Source of the DNA: Bacteroidota bacterium
Lineage (GTDB): Bacteria; Bacteroidota; Bacteroidia; J057
Direction of reading: 5' to 3'
Assembly: GCA_003696875.1 (NCBI GenBank)
Contig: RFHL01001373.1
Span: forward strand, 1-7,636
DNA: 7,636 nucleotides
This document shows, piece after piece, positions 1-5,665 of the stretch. The notes beneath the pieces were generated by a model that was not told the DNA's origin, searched no databases, and saw nothing but the letters and a program-made list of their open reading frames with translations. Within the stretch, counting starts at the first letter, position 1. Every line of letters starts with the position of its first letter. A program made the translations under genes and the position numbers.

Positions 1-346
1 CAAAGGTCTGCGCACAGCGCCGCGACAGGAAGAGCTCCGGGCGGAGCGCTTCAAACAGTGGATGCCGAAAACGAACCCAGCGTGCCGGGGTCGCCAACAT
101 TTCCAACATGCTGGGATTATTGGCCGTGAGCAGTTCCACGAAGCGGCCCAGTTCGTAGTACACCTCATCATTGCGGGCGTCAGAAACCTGGGACACGTAC
201 CCCAGCCCCAAAAAGCGCTCCCGGGGCAGCACAAAGACGCCCTTGAGGTCCAGGTCTGAGTCGGGGCGCGCCAGGCCATAGGCATGGCTGCCACTGACTG
301 CTTCAAACAGCAGATGCCCCCCCTGTCGGATGTCCTCCAGTGTCAT
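1..346 (-). CDS. RlaP/COG3541-type nucleotidyltransferase, N-terminal part (cut by window edge)
   Basis: The first 115 residues of a nucleotidyltransferase of the DNA polymerase beta superfamily run off the left edge of the window. The family transfers a nucleotide to a substrate using two metal ions held by carboxylates. Visible motifs are Gly19-Ser20 in SGSHAYGL, then Asp31 and Asp33 in PDSDLDLKGVF, with Asp60 or Glu61 as the likely third acidic residue. The NNPSMLEML segment (76-84) and the LSRRCAQTF end match what I remember of the COG3541 predicted nucleotidyltransferase (RlaP-like) group. The ATG lies 5 nt after the stop of the upstream nucleotidyltransferase, so the two are probably co-transcribed and translationally coupled. 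A GTG 6 nt upstream in another frame meets a stop at once and cannot be the start. The substrate is not visible; RNA end repair is a family-level suggestion only. The superfamily call is firm, the subfamily good. Confidence 0.85.
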   Translation of the reverse strand, partial: MTLEDIRQGGHLLFEAVSGSHAYGLARPDSDLDLKGVFVLPRERFLGLGYVSQVSDARNDEVYYELGRFVELLTANNPSMLEMLATPARWVRFRHPLFEALRPELFLSRRCAQTF

Positions 347-351
347 GGCAC

Positions 352-1104
352 CTAGGGGGCAAAGCGATACAGCCACTCCTGAAAGAACGCATCCAGCTCA
401 TCCAGGTTCCCCCGATGGGCCGGGTGGCCGCTGGCCTGAGCCCGCAGGCGAGGCAGAGCCTCAGCGATATAGGCTTCCAAGTCTGGGTCGGCAGCAATCG
501 CGGCTTTCTCCGCCTGCGCCAGCTTTTGCTGACGCAGGGACTCGATTTTGGTCTTGATCTCATCCGGACCAGGCCACTCAGCGAGGAGGACCGGTAATTC
601 AATAGGCGGGGGAGCGAGGTGACGCAGAGTATAATCAGCCGCGAGTAGCGGCCTCAGGATGTACAGATACTTCTTGAGTGAACGCTGTCCCGCTTCGGCC
701 TCAGCCTGGGCCCCGGTGGCGATTCCCAGATAGTGGTGGGCCACCGCCCGGGTAGAAAAAAAGTGCCTCGACAAGCGCTGCAGCGCTGCCTTGAATCCTG
801 GCTGGTCGGCGTAGACAACCGGACTGCGTAACCACTCGAAGAGGTTGGCATTGGACTTGCCGAGCAAACCCAGGGCCTTGCGGAGGTCCCAACCGGCAAA
901 GTCGAGCTGTTCCCCTTCCATCCGGATCAGGGTGTCCGGCCGCTTACGCACGCTCAGATACCAGGCCGGCGGCCGCACGTACAGGAAGCGGACATCATAA
1001 TCGCTGTCGGGTGAGGCCATATCCCAGGCCCGGCTGCCGCTTTCACAGGCGTAGAGGACGGTAAAGCCGGACTCGGCGGCCCATCCTTGGAGGATCTCTT
1101 TCAT
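352..1104 (-). CDS. RlaP/YcgL-type predicted nucleotidyltransferase
   Basis: This 250-residue protein has a clear polymerase-beta-type nucleotidyltransferase site: Gly23-Ser24 in ESGSRAWDM, Asp35 and Asp37 in PDSDYDVRFLYV, and a likely third carboxylate at Asp68 in LDFAGWDLRK. The helical second half carries RSLKKYLYILRPLLAADY (141-158), a Lys/Arg-rich stretch like that of the Bacillus YcgL / Pfam RlaP group, where such residues may bind the nucleotide or RNA. The length is normal for the family. RlaP proteins have been linked by comparative genomics to RNA repair, but no RNA ligase is visible here, so that role is inferred. The next gene, 5 nt downstream, encodes a second, divergent member of the same group, so the two may work together. 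The ATG at 1104 places the GS motif at the usual distance from the N terminus. I see no convincing promoter in the 93 bp between this gene and the terminator upstream. Confidence 0.88.
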   Translation of the reverse strand: MKEILQGWAAESGFTVLYACESGSRAWDMASPDSDYDVRFLYVRPPAWYLSVRKRPDTLIRMEGEQLDFAGWDLRKALGLLGKSNANLFEWLRSPVVYADQPGFKAALQRLSRHFFSTRAVAHHYLGIATGAQAEAEAGQRSLKKYLYILRPLLAADYTLRHLAPPPIELPVLLAEWPGPDEIKTKIESLRQQKLAQAEKAAIAADPDLEAYIAEALPRLRAQASGHPAHRGNLDELDAFFQEWLYRFAP

Positions 1105-1153
1105 AGTAAGAGGCGAGAGGGTTAGGGGCGGGAACCGAGAAAAAGGCTTGCTT

Positions 1154-1168
1154 GCCAGTGCCCCTGGC
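1154..1168. repeat. Small inverted repeat in the leader of the nucleotidyltransferase pair
   Basis: GCCAG (1154-1158) and CTGGC (1164-1168) form a perfect 5-bp stem with a 5-nt loop, 50 bp upstream of the nucleotidyltransferase start. On the minus strand a run of five T follows about 9 nt later, too far away and behind too weak a stem for a convincing terminator. It may be chance. Confidence 0.3.
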
Positions 1169-1191
1169 TTATCCCGGTTTAGCGCCTGGGT

Positions 1192-1243
1192 GAGGCGAAA
1201 AAAAGGACCGGTTCAGGTATGCCCCGCACCGGTCCCGCGCCTC
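1192..1243 (-). terminator. Rho-independent terminator of the prohibitin gene
   Basis: On the minus strand a perfect 8-bp GC-rich stem, GGACCGGT with ACCGGTCC (plus-strand arms 1205-1212 and 1228-1235), closes a 15-nt loop and is followed at once by seven T (plus A run 1198-1204). It begins 26 nt after the prohibitin stop codon, the right place for that gene's terminator. A second pair of arms, gaggcg (1192-1197) and cgcctc (1238-1243), lies outside the first, so the full structure is nested. It should separate the prohibitin transcript from the nucleotidyltransferase pair downstream. Confidence 0.85.
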
Positions 1244-1261
1244 AAAAAAGGGAAAGATACG

Positions 1262-2080
1262 TTAGTTGTTACCCAGGATCAGAGGCAGGCCGCTGTCGCC
1301 ACTCCCGACAATGATCACCTTGGAGTTGGGCGAATTGGCCAGCTCCAGGGTGGCCTCAATGCCCTTGTCTTGCAGGATTTTGTCGGTCAGGCTGGCGTTC
1401 AGCACGCGGTTGGCTTCGGCCTTGGCCTTGGCCTCAATGATGCGCCGCTCGGCCTCCTTGCGCTCCTGTTCCAGGATGTACTCATACTTGAGAGCCGACT
1501 GCTCGGCTTCGAGTTTTTCTTCGATGGCGGTCTTCACCTTTTCCGGCAGTTCAATGTCGCGAATCAGCGAAGCCTTGAGCTCAATGAAGTTCTTGCCCAG
1601 GGTTTCCTCCAGGTCTTTCTGAATCTGCTCCTGCACCTCATCCCGGCGGGTGGAGTAGAGCTCTTCCGGGGTGAAGCGACCGAGGATTTTCCGGACAGAT
1701 GAACGCAGCTCCGGACGTACCAGGGAGATCAGATAATCCTTGCCAAAGTTTTCGTGCAGATCTCCGATCCGATTGTACATGGGATTCACCCGGGCCGTGA
1801 CATCGACCTTGATGTTCAGACCGTTGCTGGAAAGCACTTCCATCTCTTCCTCTAACTGGGTCTCCCGGACACTGTAGACATACATGGAGTTCCAGGGGGC
1901 GATGAAGTGGAAGCCCGGCTGGAAGATGTTTTCCTTGTCCAGGCCGGAGCCAAACTTGCGGAAGATGACGCCTCGCTCACCGGCATCGATGGTGATGAAA
2001 GCGCCGGAGGTCAGAAAGACCAGCAATAGAAAGCCCAGAAATACCAGGGCAGCGGTCGAAATTACGCGTGATTTGTTCAT
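1262..2080 (-). CDS. Prohibitin family protein (SPFH/Band 7 domain)
   Basis: This 272-residue protein has one N-terminal membrane anchor (about residues 7-24), an SPFH/Band 7 domain beginning at ITIDAGERGVIFRKFG (29-44) and running to about 185, and a charged alpha-helical, probably coiled-coil segment rich in Glu, Ala, Lys and Arg (about 185-226). It ends in a hydrophobic tail, KVIIVGSGDSGLPLILGNN. The GVIF...PGFHFIAPW pattern (38-63) is characteristic of prohibitins. Members assemble into large rings at the membrane and act as scaffolds or chaperones for membrane proteases; in bacteria the client is usually unknown. Length and architecture are typical and all domains are intact. The ATG chosen gives a short basic N terminus (MNKSR) before the anchor. 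Upstream lies a 226-bp gap from lhgO; downstream is a strong terminator, so it may be monocistronic. No partner such as an FtsH-type protease is in the window. Confidence 0.93.
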   Translation of the reverse strand: MNKSRVISTAALVFLGFLLLVFLTSGAFITIDAGERGVIFRKFGSGLDKENIFQPGFHFIAPWNSMYVYSVRETQLEEEMEVLSSNGLNIKVDVTARVNPMYNRIGDLHENFGKDYLISLVRPELRSSVRKILGRFTPEELYSTRRDEVQEQIQKDLEETLGKNFIELKASLIRDIELPEKVKTAIEEKLEAEQSALKYEYILEQERKEAERRIIEAKAKAEANRVLNASLTDKILQDKGIEATLELANSPNSKVIIVGSGDSGLPLILGNN

Positions 2081-2306
2081 GCTTGATGGAATAAAAAAAC
2101 AGAGGTCAGAGTGAATGGGGAAAGGTGTCGGCGGCGTCCCAAGCCCAGCATCAAGGAGTCAGAACCTGTCAAACACGATCAAGAGACACCCCATAGAAGG
2201 ACAGGGTCCTAAAAATTAACAATCTTTTTTACCAATACCTATGCTGCCCGGGGAAGTCCTGCCGAAATGGCATCTCCGGGCGGCGGTTCAGGCTGGGAAA
2301 GGGTGC
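2081..2306. other. Intergenic region upstream of the prohibitin gene
   Basis: This 226-bp gap lies between two minus-strand genes. Its middle (about 2209-2235) is AT-rich. On the minus strand it contains TAATTTTT (2211-2218), one base off the Bacteroidota -7 consensus TAnnTTTG, but no TTTG at the expected -33 distance. Next to it a small inverted repeat, AGGAC (2198-2202) with GTCCT (2206-2210), would sit near the transcription start if this were a promoter. I see no intrinsic terminator for lhgO and no supportable gene here. Confidence 0.35.
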
Positions 2307-3533
2307 TCAGGCTTTGAGGCCAAAGCGCTCGCCCGCCATCTGGGCAACCTCCTCGCCGATGGCGAGGCAGGCGGTAGCGGCGGGCGAAGGCGCATTGAGG
2401 ATGTGGATGGATCGCCCGCTGTAGGCGATGTCAAAGTCCTCAATCATATTGCCGTCAGGGCCCAGGGCCATGGCCCGCACCCCGGAGCGTCCTTCGACCA
2501 GGTCGTCGAGGGTGAGAGAAGGGATCAGTCGCTGCACCTGCTTGAGAAAACGGCGCTTGGAAAAGGCCCGCAGCTGTTCATCCAGCCCGAAGCGCCAGTG
2601 GCGCGAAAAGAGCTTCCAGGTCCCCTTGAAGGTGAGCGCCTCCCAGGTGTCGCGCAGGTTGAAGTCGGTGCGGCCGTAGCCCTCACGCTTGAAGGTAAAG
2701 ACCGCGCTGGGCCCGCACTCGATCCCACCCCGGATCATGCGGGTGAAGTGGACCCCGAGGAAGGGAAAGGCCGGATTGGGAATGGGGTAGATCAGGTTGC
2801 GCACCTTTTCCTCGGCATGGGGCGCAAGGTCCCAGTAGTCGCCCCGGAAACCCACGATGCGGGAAGCACTCTGCACCTGGTCCTTCTTGGCCAGGCGGTC
2901 GGAGTGCAAGCCCCCGCAGAAGATGAGCCGCCGCCCGCGAAAGCGGGCTTTCTGGGTCACCACTTCGGCATATTCCTCGCCCTGCACGACCTCGCGCACC
3001 TCCTGCCCGGTGAGGGCCTCGCTCTCGGGATTCATGCCATGCAGCAGCTCGGCCAGCTTGAAGACCACCGCCGGGTAATCGATGATGCCCGTTACCGGCA
3101 CCCAGATCCCGCCGATGGCCGAGGTACAATGCGGCTCGATCTCCATCACCTGCTGAGCATGGATCTTCTCGATGCCCTCTACCCCGTTGGCGATGCCGTT
3201 CTGGAAGATCTTTTCCATGAAGGGCAACTCGCTCTCATGGGTAGCGACCACCACCTTGCCACACACATCGTGGGGCACCTTATGGGTCTGGGCAAACTGG
3301 ACGAGTTCGCGCCGGCCGGAGACGCAGTTTTTGGCTTTGTAGGAACCCGGCTTGTAGTACAGGCCGCTATGGATGACGCCGGAGTTGCGGCCCGTCTGGT
3401 GGGCCGAGAGGCTGTCTTCCTTCTCCAAAACGACGATTTTGAGGTCGGGATGGTGGAGTTGCAGCTTGTAGGCCACGCTCAGGCCGACGATGCCGCCGCC
3501 TACGACAATGATATCATACAGGGCTTGGCTCAT
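2307..3533 (-). CDS. lhgO: L-2-hydroxyglutarate oxidase (LhgO family, FAD-dependent)
   Basis: This 408-residue enzyme of the DAO-type FAD oxidoreductases should oxidise L-2-hydroxyglutarate to 2-oxoglutarate, clearing a wasteful by-product of dehydrogenases (metabolite repair), with electrons passed to the membrane quinone pool or to oxygen. The N-terminal dinucleotide fold is intact: GGGIVG at 12-17 after DIIVV, with Glu37 at the end of the second strand to bind the ribose. HQTGRNSGVIHSGLYY (45-60) is the hallmark of the LhgO group. The C terminus carries the second FAD contact, APSPAATACLAIG (381-393), typical of full-length members. The frame is open for another 51 codons upstream, but that stretch is Pro/Arg-rich and unlike the family, so I start at MSQALYDIIVVGGG, which gives the family's usual length. 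It stands alone, 158 bp from the gene upstream and 226 bp from the prohibitin gene downstream. The related glycerol-3-phosphate dehydrogenase family is a less likely alternative. Confidence 0.92.
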   Translation of the reverse strand: MSQALYDIIVVGGGIVGLSVAYKLQLHHPDLKIVVLEKEDSLSAHQTGRNSGVIHSGLYYKPGSYKAKNCVSGRRELVQFAQTHKVPHDVCGKVVVATHESELPFMEKIFQNGIANGVEGIEKIHAQQVMEIEPHCTSAIGGIWVPVTGIIDYPAVVFKLAELLHGMNPESEALTGQEVREVVQGEEYAEVVTQKARFRGRRLIFCGGLHSDRLAKKDQVQSASRIVGFRGDYWDLAPHAEEKVRNLIYPIPNPAFPFLGVHFTRMIRGGIECGPSAVFTFKREGYGRTDFNLRDTWEALTFKGTWKLFSRHWRFGLDEQLRAFSKRRFLKQVQRLIPSLTLDDLVEGRSGVRAMALGPDGNMIEDFDIAYSGRSIHILNAPSPAATACLAIGEEVAQMAGERFGLKA

Positions 3534-3621
3534 ACGAGGGAAAGGTTTCGCAAAATCCTGACAAAAAACAGGGCACAAGAGGGTCGAGGCACTTTGGGGG
3601 CGCAAGTTCGGCAAGGGGGCT

Positions 3622-3660
3622 GGCTTTTCAAAACGAAGCCCCCGCCTCCAGGCGGGAGGC
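3622..3660 (-). terminator. Possible terminator of the YD-repeat gene
   Basis: The arms CCCGCC (3641-3646) and GGCGGG (3651-3656) form a perfect stem with a 4-nt loop; with one bulged base it extends by 3 bp (3638-3640 with 3658-3660). On the minus strand this follows the stop codon of the YD-repeat gene by about 31 nt. The T content downstream is poor (cgtttt), and an alternative pairing of GGCTT (3622-3626) with AAGCC (3636-3640) overlaps it. It is a plausible but weak intrinsic terminator. The remaining bases up to 3534 form the lhgO leader, in which I see no clear promoter. Confidence 0.45.
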
Positions 3661-3691
3661 AGGGGACATAGCAGGGGCTCAGACAAATGCC

Positions 3692-4537
3692 TTAATAAGT
3701 CTCGTACGAAAAGGTCTGCCGAATATGGGTCGGCTGCCCAGGCTGCGGCACCAACTCACGATCAAGCTGTACCAGGAAGCCCTCCTCATTGTAGGTGTAG
3801 TGTGCCACCCCCCGGGGCTGGTCATCCTCCAGCCACTCGATGCGGAGTGGCTGCCCATTATCGGCATAGGCGTAGTGGAAGGTCTGCCGACGGGCGGCAT
3901 CCGTCTGGGTATAGACAATGCGGCCCTGTGCGTCGTAGCGATAGCTTACAGAGCGAATGGTATCCCCGGAAGCATTCTCCAGGATCTCCTGAGCAATCTG
4001 GCCCTCCGGCGTATAGGTATAGCGCTGAACCCGGACCACCCGGTTTTGCTCCATCGACCGGATGGCCACGAGCTGGCTGTCAGTATCGTAGATGTACTGA
4101 CGGGTGTCGAGGAGCATACGCTCGTCGTTGCGTAGCAGCTCGTAAGATTTTACCTGAAAAATGGTCTGATTGCTGGTAAAGCGATAGCCGGAGCGGTAAT
4201 TCTTTTTCCAGACCTTGTCCGTCGTCTGCTTCCAGACCAGGACGCCCCGCTCGTTGTAGTGGTAGCGGTGAATAAAGCTGGTGTCGGGCCCTTGCCACTC
4301 AATGTGCTCAGCGAGCTGTGCCCGTTCATTATAGGCATAGTGAGCCTGCGACTGATGGACTTTCTTGCCGGGCCGCTCATGTTCGGTGGTGACCCGAACG
4401 GCCTTGATGCGGTGCCGGCGCAGAAAGGTAGTACTAAACTCGGGACTCTCCCACATAGGAAACTCGGTTTCGACTTGGGCAGGGAGGGATACATAGCAGG
4501 CAAACAGCAGCACAGCCAGGGTATAAAGATTCTTCAT
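3692..4537 (-). CDS. Exported YD/RHS-like repeat protein, function unknown
   Basis: I do not recognise a named family for this 281-residue protein. It starts with a signal peptide (MKNLYTLAVLLFACYVSLPAQ) likely cut after Ala20, before Gln, so it should reach the periplasm or outside. The rest is built of YD-like repeats of the form aromatic-Tyr-x-Tyr-(Asn/Asp)-x-x-Gly-x-(Leu/Ile): residues 66, 91, 147, 172, 198, 221 and 246 begin clear copies, 117 a worn copy and 276 a terminal half copy. The clear adjacent copies are 23-26 residues apart. In RHS and teneurin proteins such repeats fold into a beta-sheet shell, but those have dozens of copies, a core protease motif and a C-terminal toxin; none is present here. 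It is therefore a small solo repeat protein, perhaps structural or carbohydrate-binding. Cys14 is not in a good lipobox (Phe at -2), so a lipoprotein is unlikely. A leader of uncertain promoter lies upstream. Confidence 0.8.
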   Translation of the reverse strand: MKNLYTLAVLLFACYVSLPAQVETEFPMWESPEFSTTFLRRHRIKAVRVTTEHERPGKKVHQSQAHYAYNERAQLAEHIEWQGPDTSFIHRYHYNERGVLVWKQTTDKVWKKNYRSGYRFTSNQTIFQVKSYELLRNDERMLLDTRQYIYDTDSQLVAIRSMEQNRVVRVQRYTYTPEGQIAQEILENASGDTIRSVSYRYDAQGRIVYTQTDAARRQTFHYAYADNGQPLRIEWLEDDQPRGVAHYTYNEEGFLVQLDRELVPQPGQPTHIRQTFSYETY

Positions 4538-4619
4538 ACAGGCACGGTAACAGGGTTCAGGCTAGGAAAAGAGCAGAGCAGCGGGTAGCATCATAACACA
4601 GGTATCGCAACAGTCGAGA

Positions 4620-4641
4620 GACGAGACGCATACGTCTCGTC
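4620..4641. repeat. Perfect 9-bp hairpin in the YD-repeat gene leader
   Basis: GACGAGACG (4620-4628) and CGTCTCGTC (4633-4641) form a perfect 9-bp stem with the 4-nt loop CATA, 79 bp upstream of the YD-repeat start. No T run follows on either strand, so it is not an ordinary intrinsic terminator. It could be an operator with dyad symmetry or a structured mRNA leader; the sequence does not decide. Confidence 0.7.
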
Positions 4642-4762
4642 CCGGAGTACTATCCCTTTCGAACAGACGAAAAAGAAGCAGTCCTTTTCAGATCAGCATT
4701 TTATACCGTAAGTACCTTGGGCTGAAGATAGCGACAATGTTAGGCAAGAGGCAAATCTTACC

Positions 4763-4781
4763 TTTTTTTTTACAAAAAAAA
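4763..4781. repeat. T9-AC-A8 homopolymer tract
   Basis: Nine T (4763-4771), then AC, then eight A (4774-4781). Such phased A/T runs usually bend DNA or act as an upstream promoter element in AT-poor genomes, and the tract is also a likely slippage site. It lies about 225 bp upstream of the YD-repeat gene and 69 bp past the RDD stop. Confidence 0.7.
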
Positions 4782-4849
4782 TTCAGGCAAACAATCCAAC
4801 TGCCGACATTTATAGTATACAAGCTCGATATGCTAAAAAGCATGGAAAA

Positions 4850-5614
4850 TTAATCCCGGCCGTAGTAATGATTATAGTCTCGCAGCACGGTCTCCAGAAA
4901 ATGCCGGGCATCCATCTCGCTATCAATGCCAGCGACTTCCTGTACCTTGCTGGCCAGTTTGGCCAGAAGCTGCGGATTATCGCTGCGAATGCCGGCATCC
5001 AGGACCTCCTTCAAGATAGACACATCCCGGTCAGAAAGCTGTCGAATCTCGGGAAAGACCATTTCATATTCCTCCGTAGTCTCCATAAAAATGGTGTCGA
5101 CAAAGGTGGTCACCAGTTTGAGCTTGATCACGGTCGTCCCCGCGATCATGTCGCCCAGCCGCTGACCCTTGTTACTGATCCCAAGCGTGATCACTGAGAC
5201 CAGCCCCGGGGCCAGAAAGGCCAGCGTGATCCAGACATCGATGATGCGCAGCACCCAGCGGACCAGATAGTGCGACAAGCCGGGCGAGGCACCATCCAGC
5301 CGGATGGTCTGCAGCTTCATGAGCCACTTGCCCAGGGTGCGCCCCTGGAAAAAGACCTCACAGATCAGGCTGTAGCACACCACCGGAATCATGATCAGCA
5401 CCTGCAAGGTGCGCAGGGTGTCGCTGCCCCAGTCCTCAATCAGGGCATCCCAGAGGCTCGCCTGTTGGTAGGCTTCGAGAATCTGCGTCCAGATGATCAG
5501 ATAGAGAAAAATCGCCCCCAAGTCGATGAGGCCCGAGACGATGCGGTCACCCAGGCTCGCCACCGGATATTCCAGCTCAATGTTCTGCGTGGTGGGGACG
5601 AGAATGGTATTCAT
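4850..5614 (-). CDS. RDD family membrane protein with C-terminal cytoplasmic extension
   Basis: This 254-residue protein has the RDD membrane domain (about 15-165): Arg24 and Asp31 in SLGDRIVSGLIDLG, a second hydrophobic segment ending in FFQGRTLGKWLMKL (88-101), and a third segment leading to NKGQRLGDMIAGTTVIK (148-164), whose Arg152 and Asp155 complete the pattern. Hydrophobic stretches lie at about 26-46, 68-88 and 122-145. The last 90 residues are polar and helical (EIRQLSDRDVSILKEVLDAG and on), an extension common in Bacteroidota members of this cluster. RDD proteins are thought to be transporters or membrane partners, but the substrate here is unknown. The gene is divergent from the spoIIM-like operon with only 51 bp between starts, an arrangement typical of Bacteroidota and suggestive of shared control. 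Start choice: the minus-strand leader is A-rich (gaaaaaaatcggtga before ATG), as expected for translation starts in this phylum. Confidence 0.9.
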   Translation of the reverse strand: MNTILVPTTQNIELEYPVASLGDRIVSGLIDLGAIFLYLIIWTQILEAYQQASLWDALIEDWGSDTLRTLQVLIMIPVVCYSLICEVFFQGRTLGKWLMKLQTIRLDGASPGLSHYLVRWVLRIIDVWITLAFLAPGLVSVITLGISNKGQRLGDMIAGTTVIKLKLVTTFVDTIFMETTEEYEMVFPEIRQLSDRDVSILKEVLDAGIRSDNPQLLAKLASKVQEVAGIDSEMDARHFLETVLRDYNHYYGRD

Positions 5615-5645
5615 TCACCGATTTTTTTCTAACTTTCTGTCAAAA

Positions 5646-5653
5646 CAAAGATA
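5646..5653 (-). promoter_or_regulatory. Bacteroidota -7 promoter box for the RDD gene
   Basis: On the minus strand TATCTTTG matches the Bacteroidota -7 consensus TAnnTTTG exactly, 31 bp before the RDD start codon, giving a short leader of roughly 25 nt. The region about 19 bp further upstream reads GGTT rather than TTTG, so the -33 box is poor. Plus-strand TAACTTTC (5630-5637), one base off the consensus, is a candidate for the divergent spoIIM-like operon; the two would overlap back to back in the 51-bp gap. Confidence 0.5.
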
Positions 5654-5665
5654 GCACAATTCTGC

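Larger units (their letters stand above)
4538..4849. other. 312-bp intergenic region without a supportable gene
   Basis: This gap between the RDD gene and the YD-repeat gene, both minus strand, is visibly richer in A and T than the flanking genes, most of all at 4680-4849. It holds a strong hairpin (4620-4641), a T9-AC-A8 tract (4763-4781) and a weak 5-bp hairpin (ATGCT 4830-4834 with AGCAT 4839-4843) just past the RDD stop, which lacks a T run. On the minus strand AAGATTTG (within 4752-4760) is one base off the -7 consensus, without a well-spaced -33 box, and TATAAAAT (about 4699-4706) is another candidate. The promoter of the YD-repeat gene is probably here, but I cannot fix it. A small RNA is possible but unproven. 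Confidence 0.5.

Noticed and set aside
1148..1702. A 184-codon plus-strand open frame across the prohibitin terminator and gene
   Set aside because: It runs through a strong terminator and antisense to the prohibitin coiled coil; the Leu/Gly/Phe-rich product is a shadow.
2311..2326. Hairpin GCTTTG/CAAAGC at the 3' end of lhgO as a terminator
   Set aside because: It lies inside the coding sequence just before the stop codon, has a stem of only 6 bp and no T run follows.
2241..3671. A 476-codon open frame on the plus strand across the lhgO gene
   Set aside because: It lies antisense to a gene with full FAD-binding motifs, its translation is low in recognisable structure and rich in Gly/His/Asp, and such frames arise from GC-rich codon use on the other strand.
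4494..4500. Cys14 of the YD-repeat protein as a lipoprotein attachment site
   Set aside because: The preceding residues are Leu-Phe-Ala; Phe at -2 does not fit a lipobox, whereas Ala20-Gln21 is a good signal peptidase I site.
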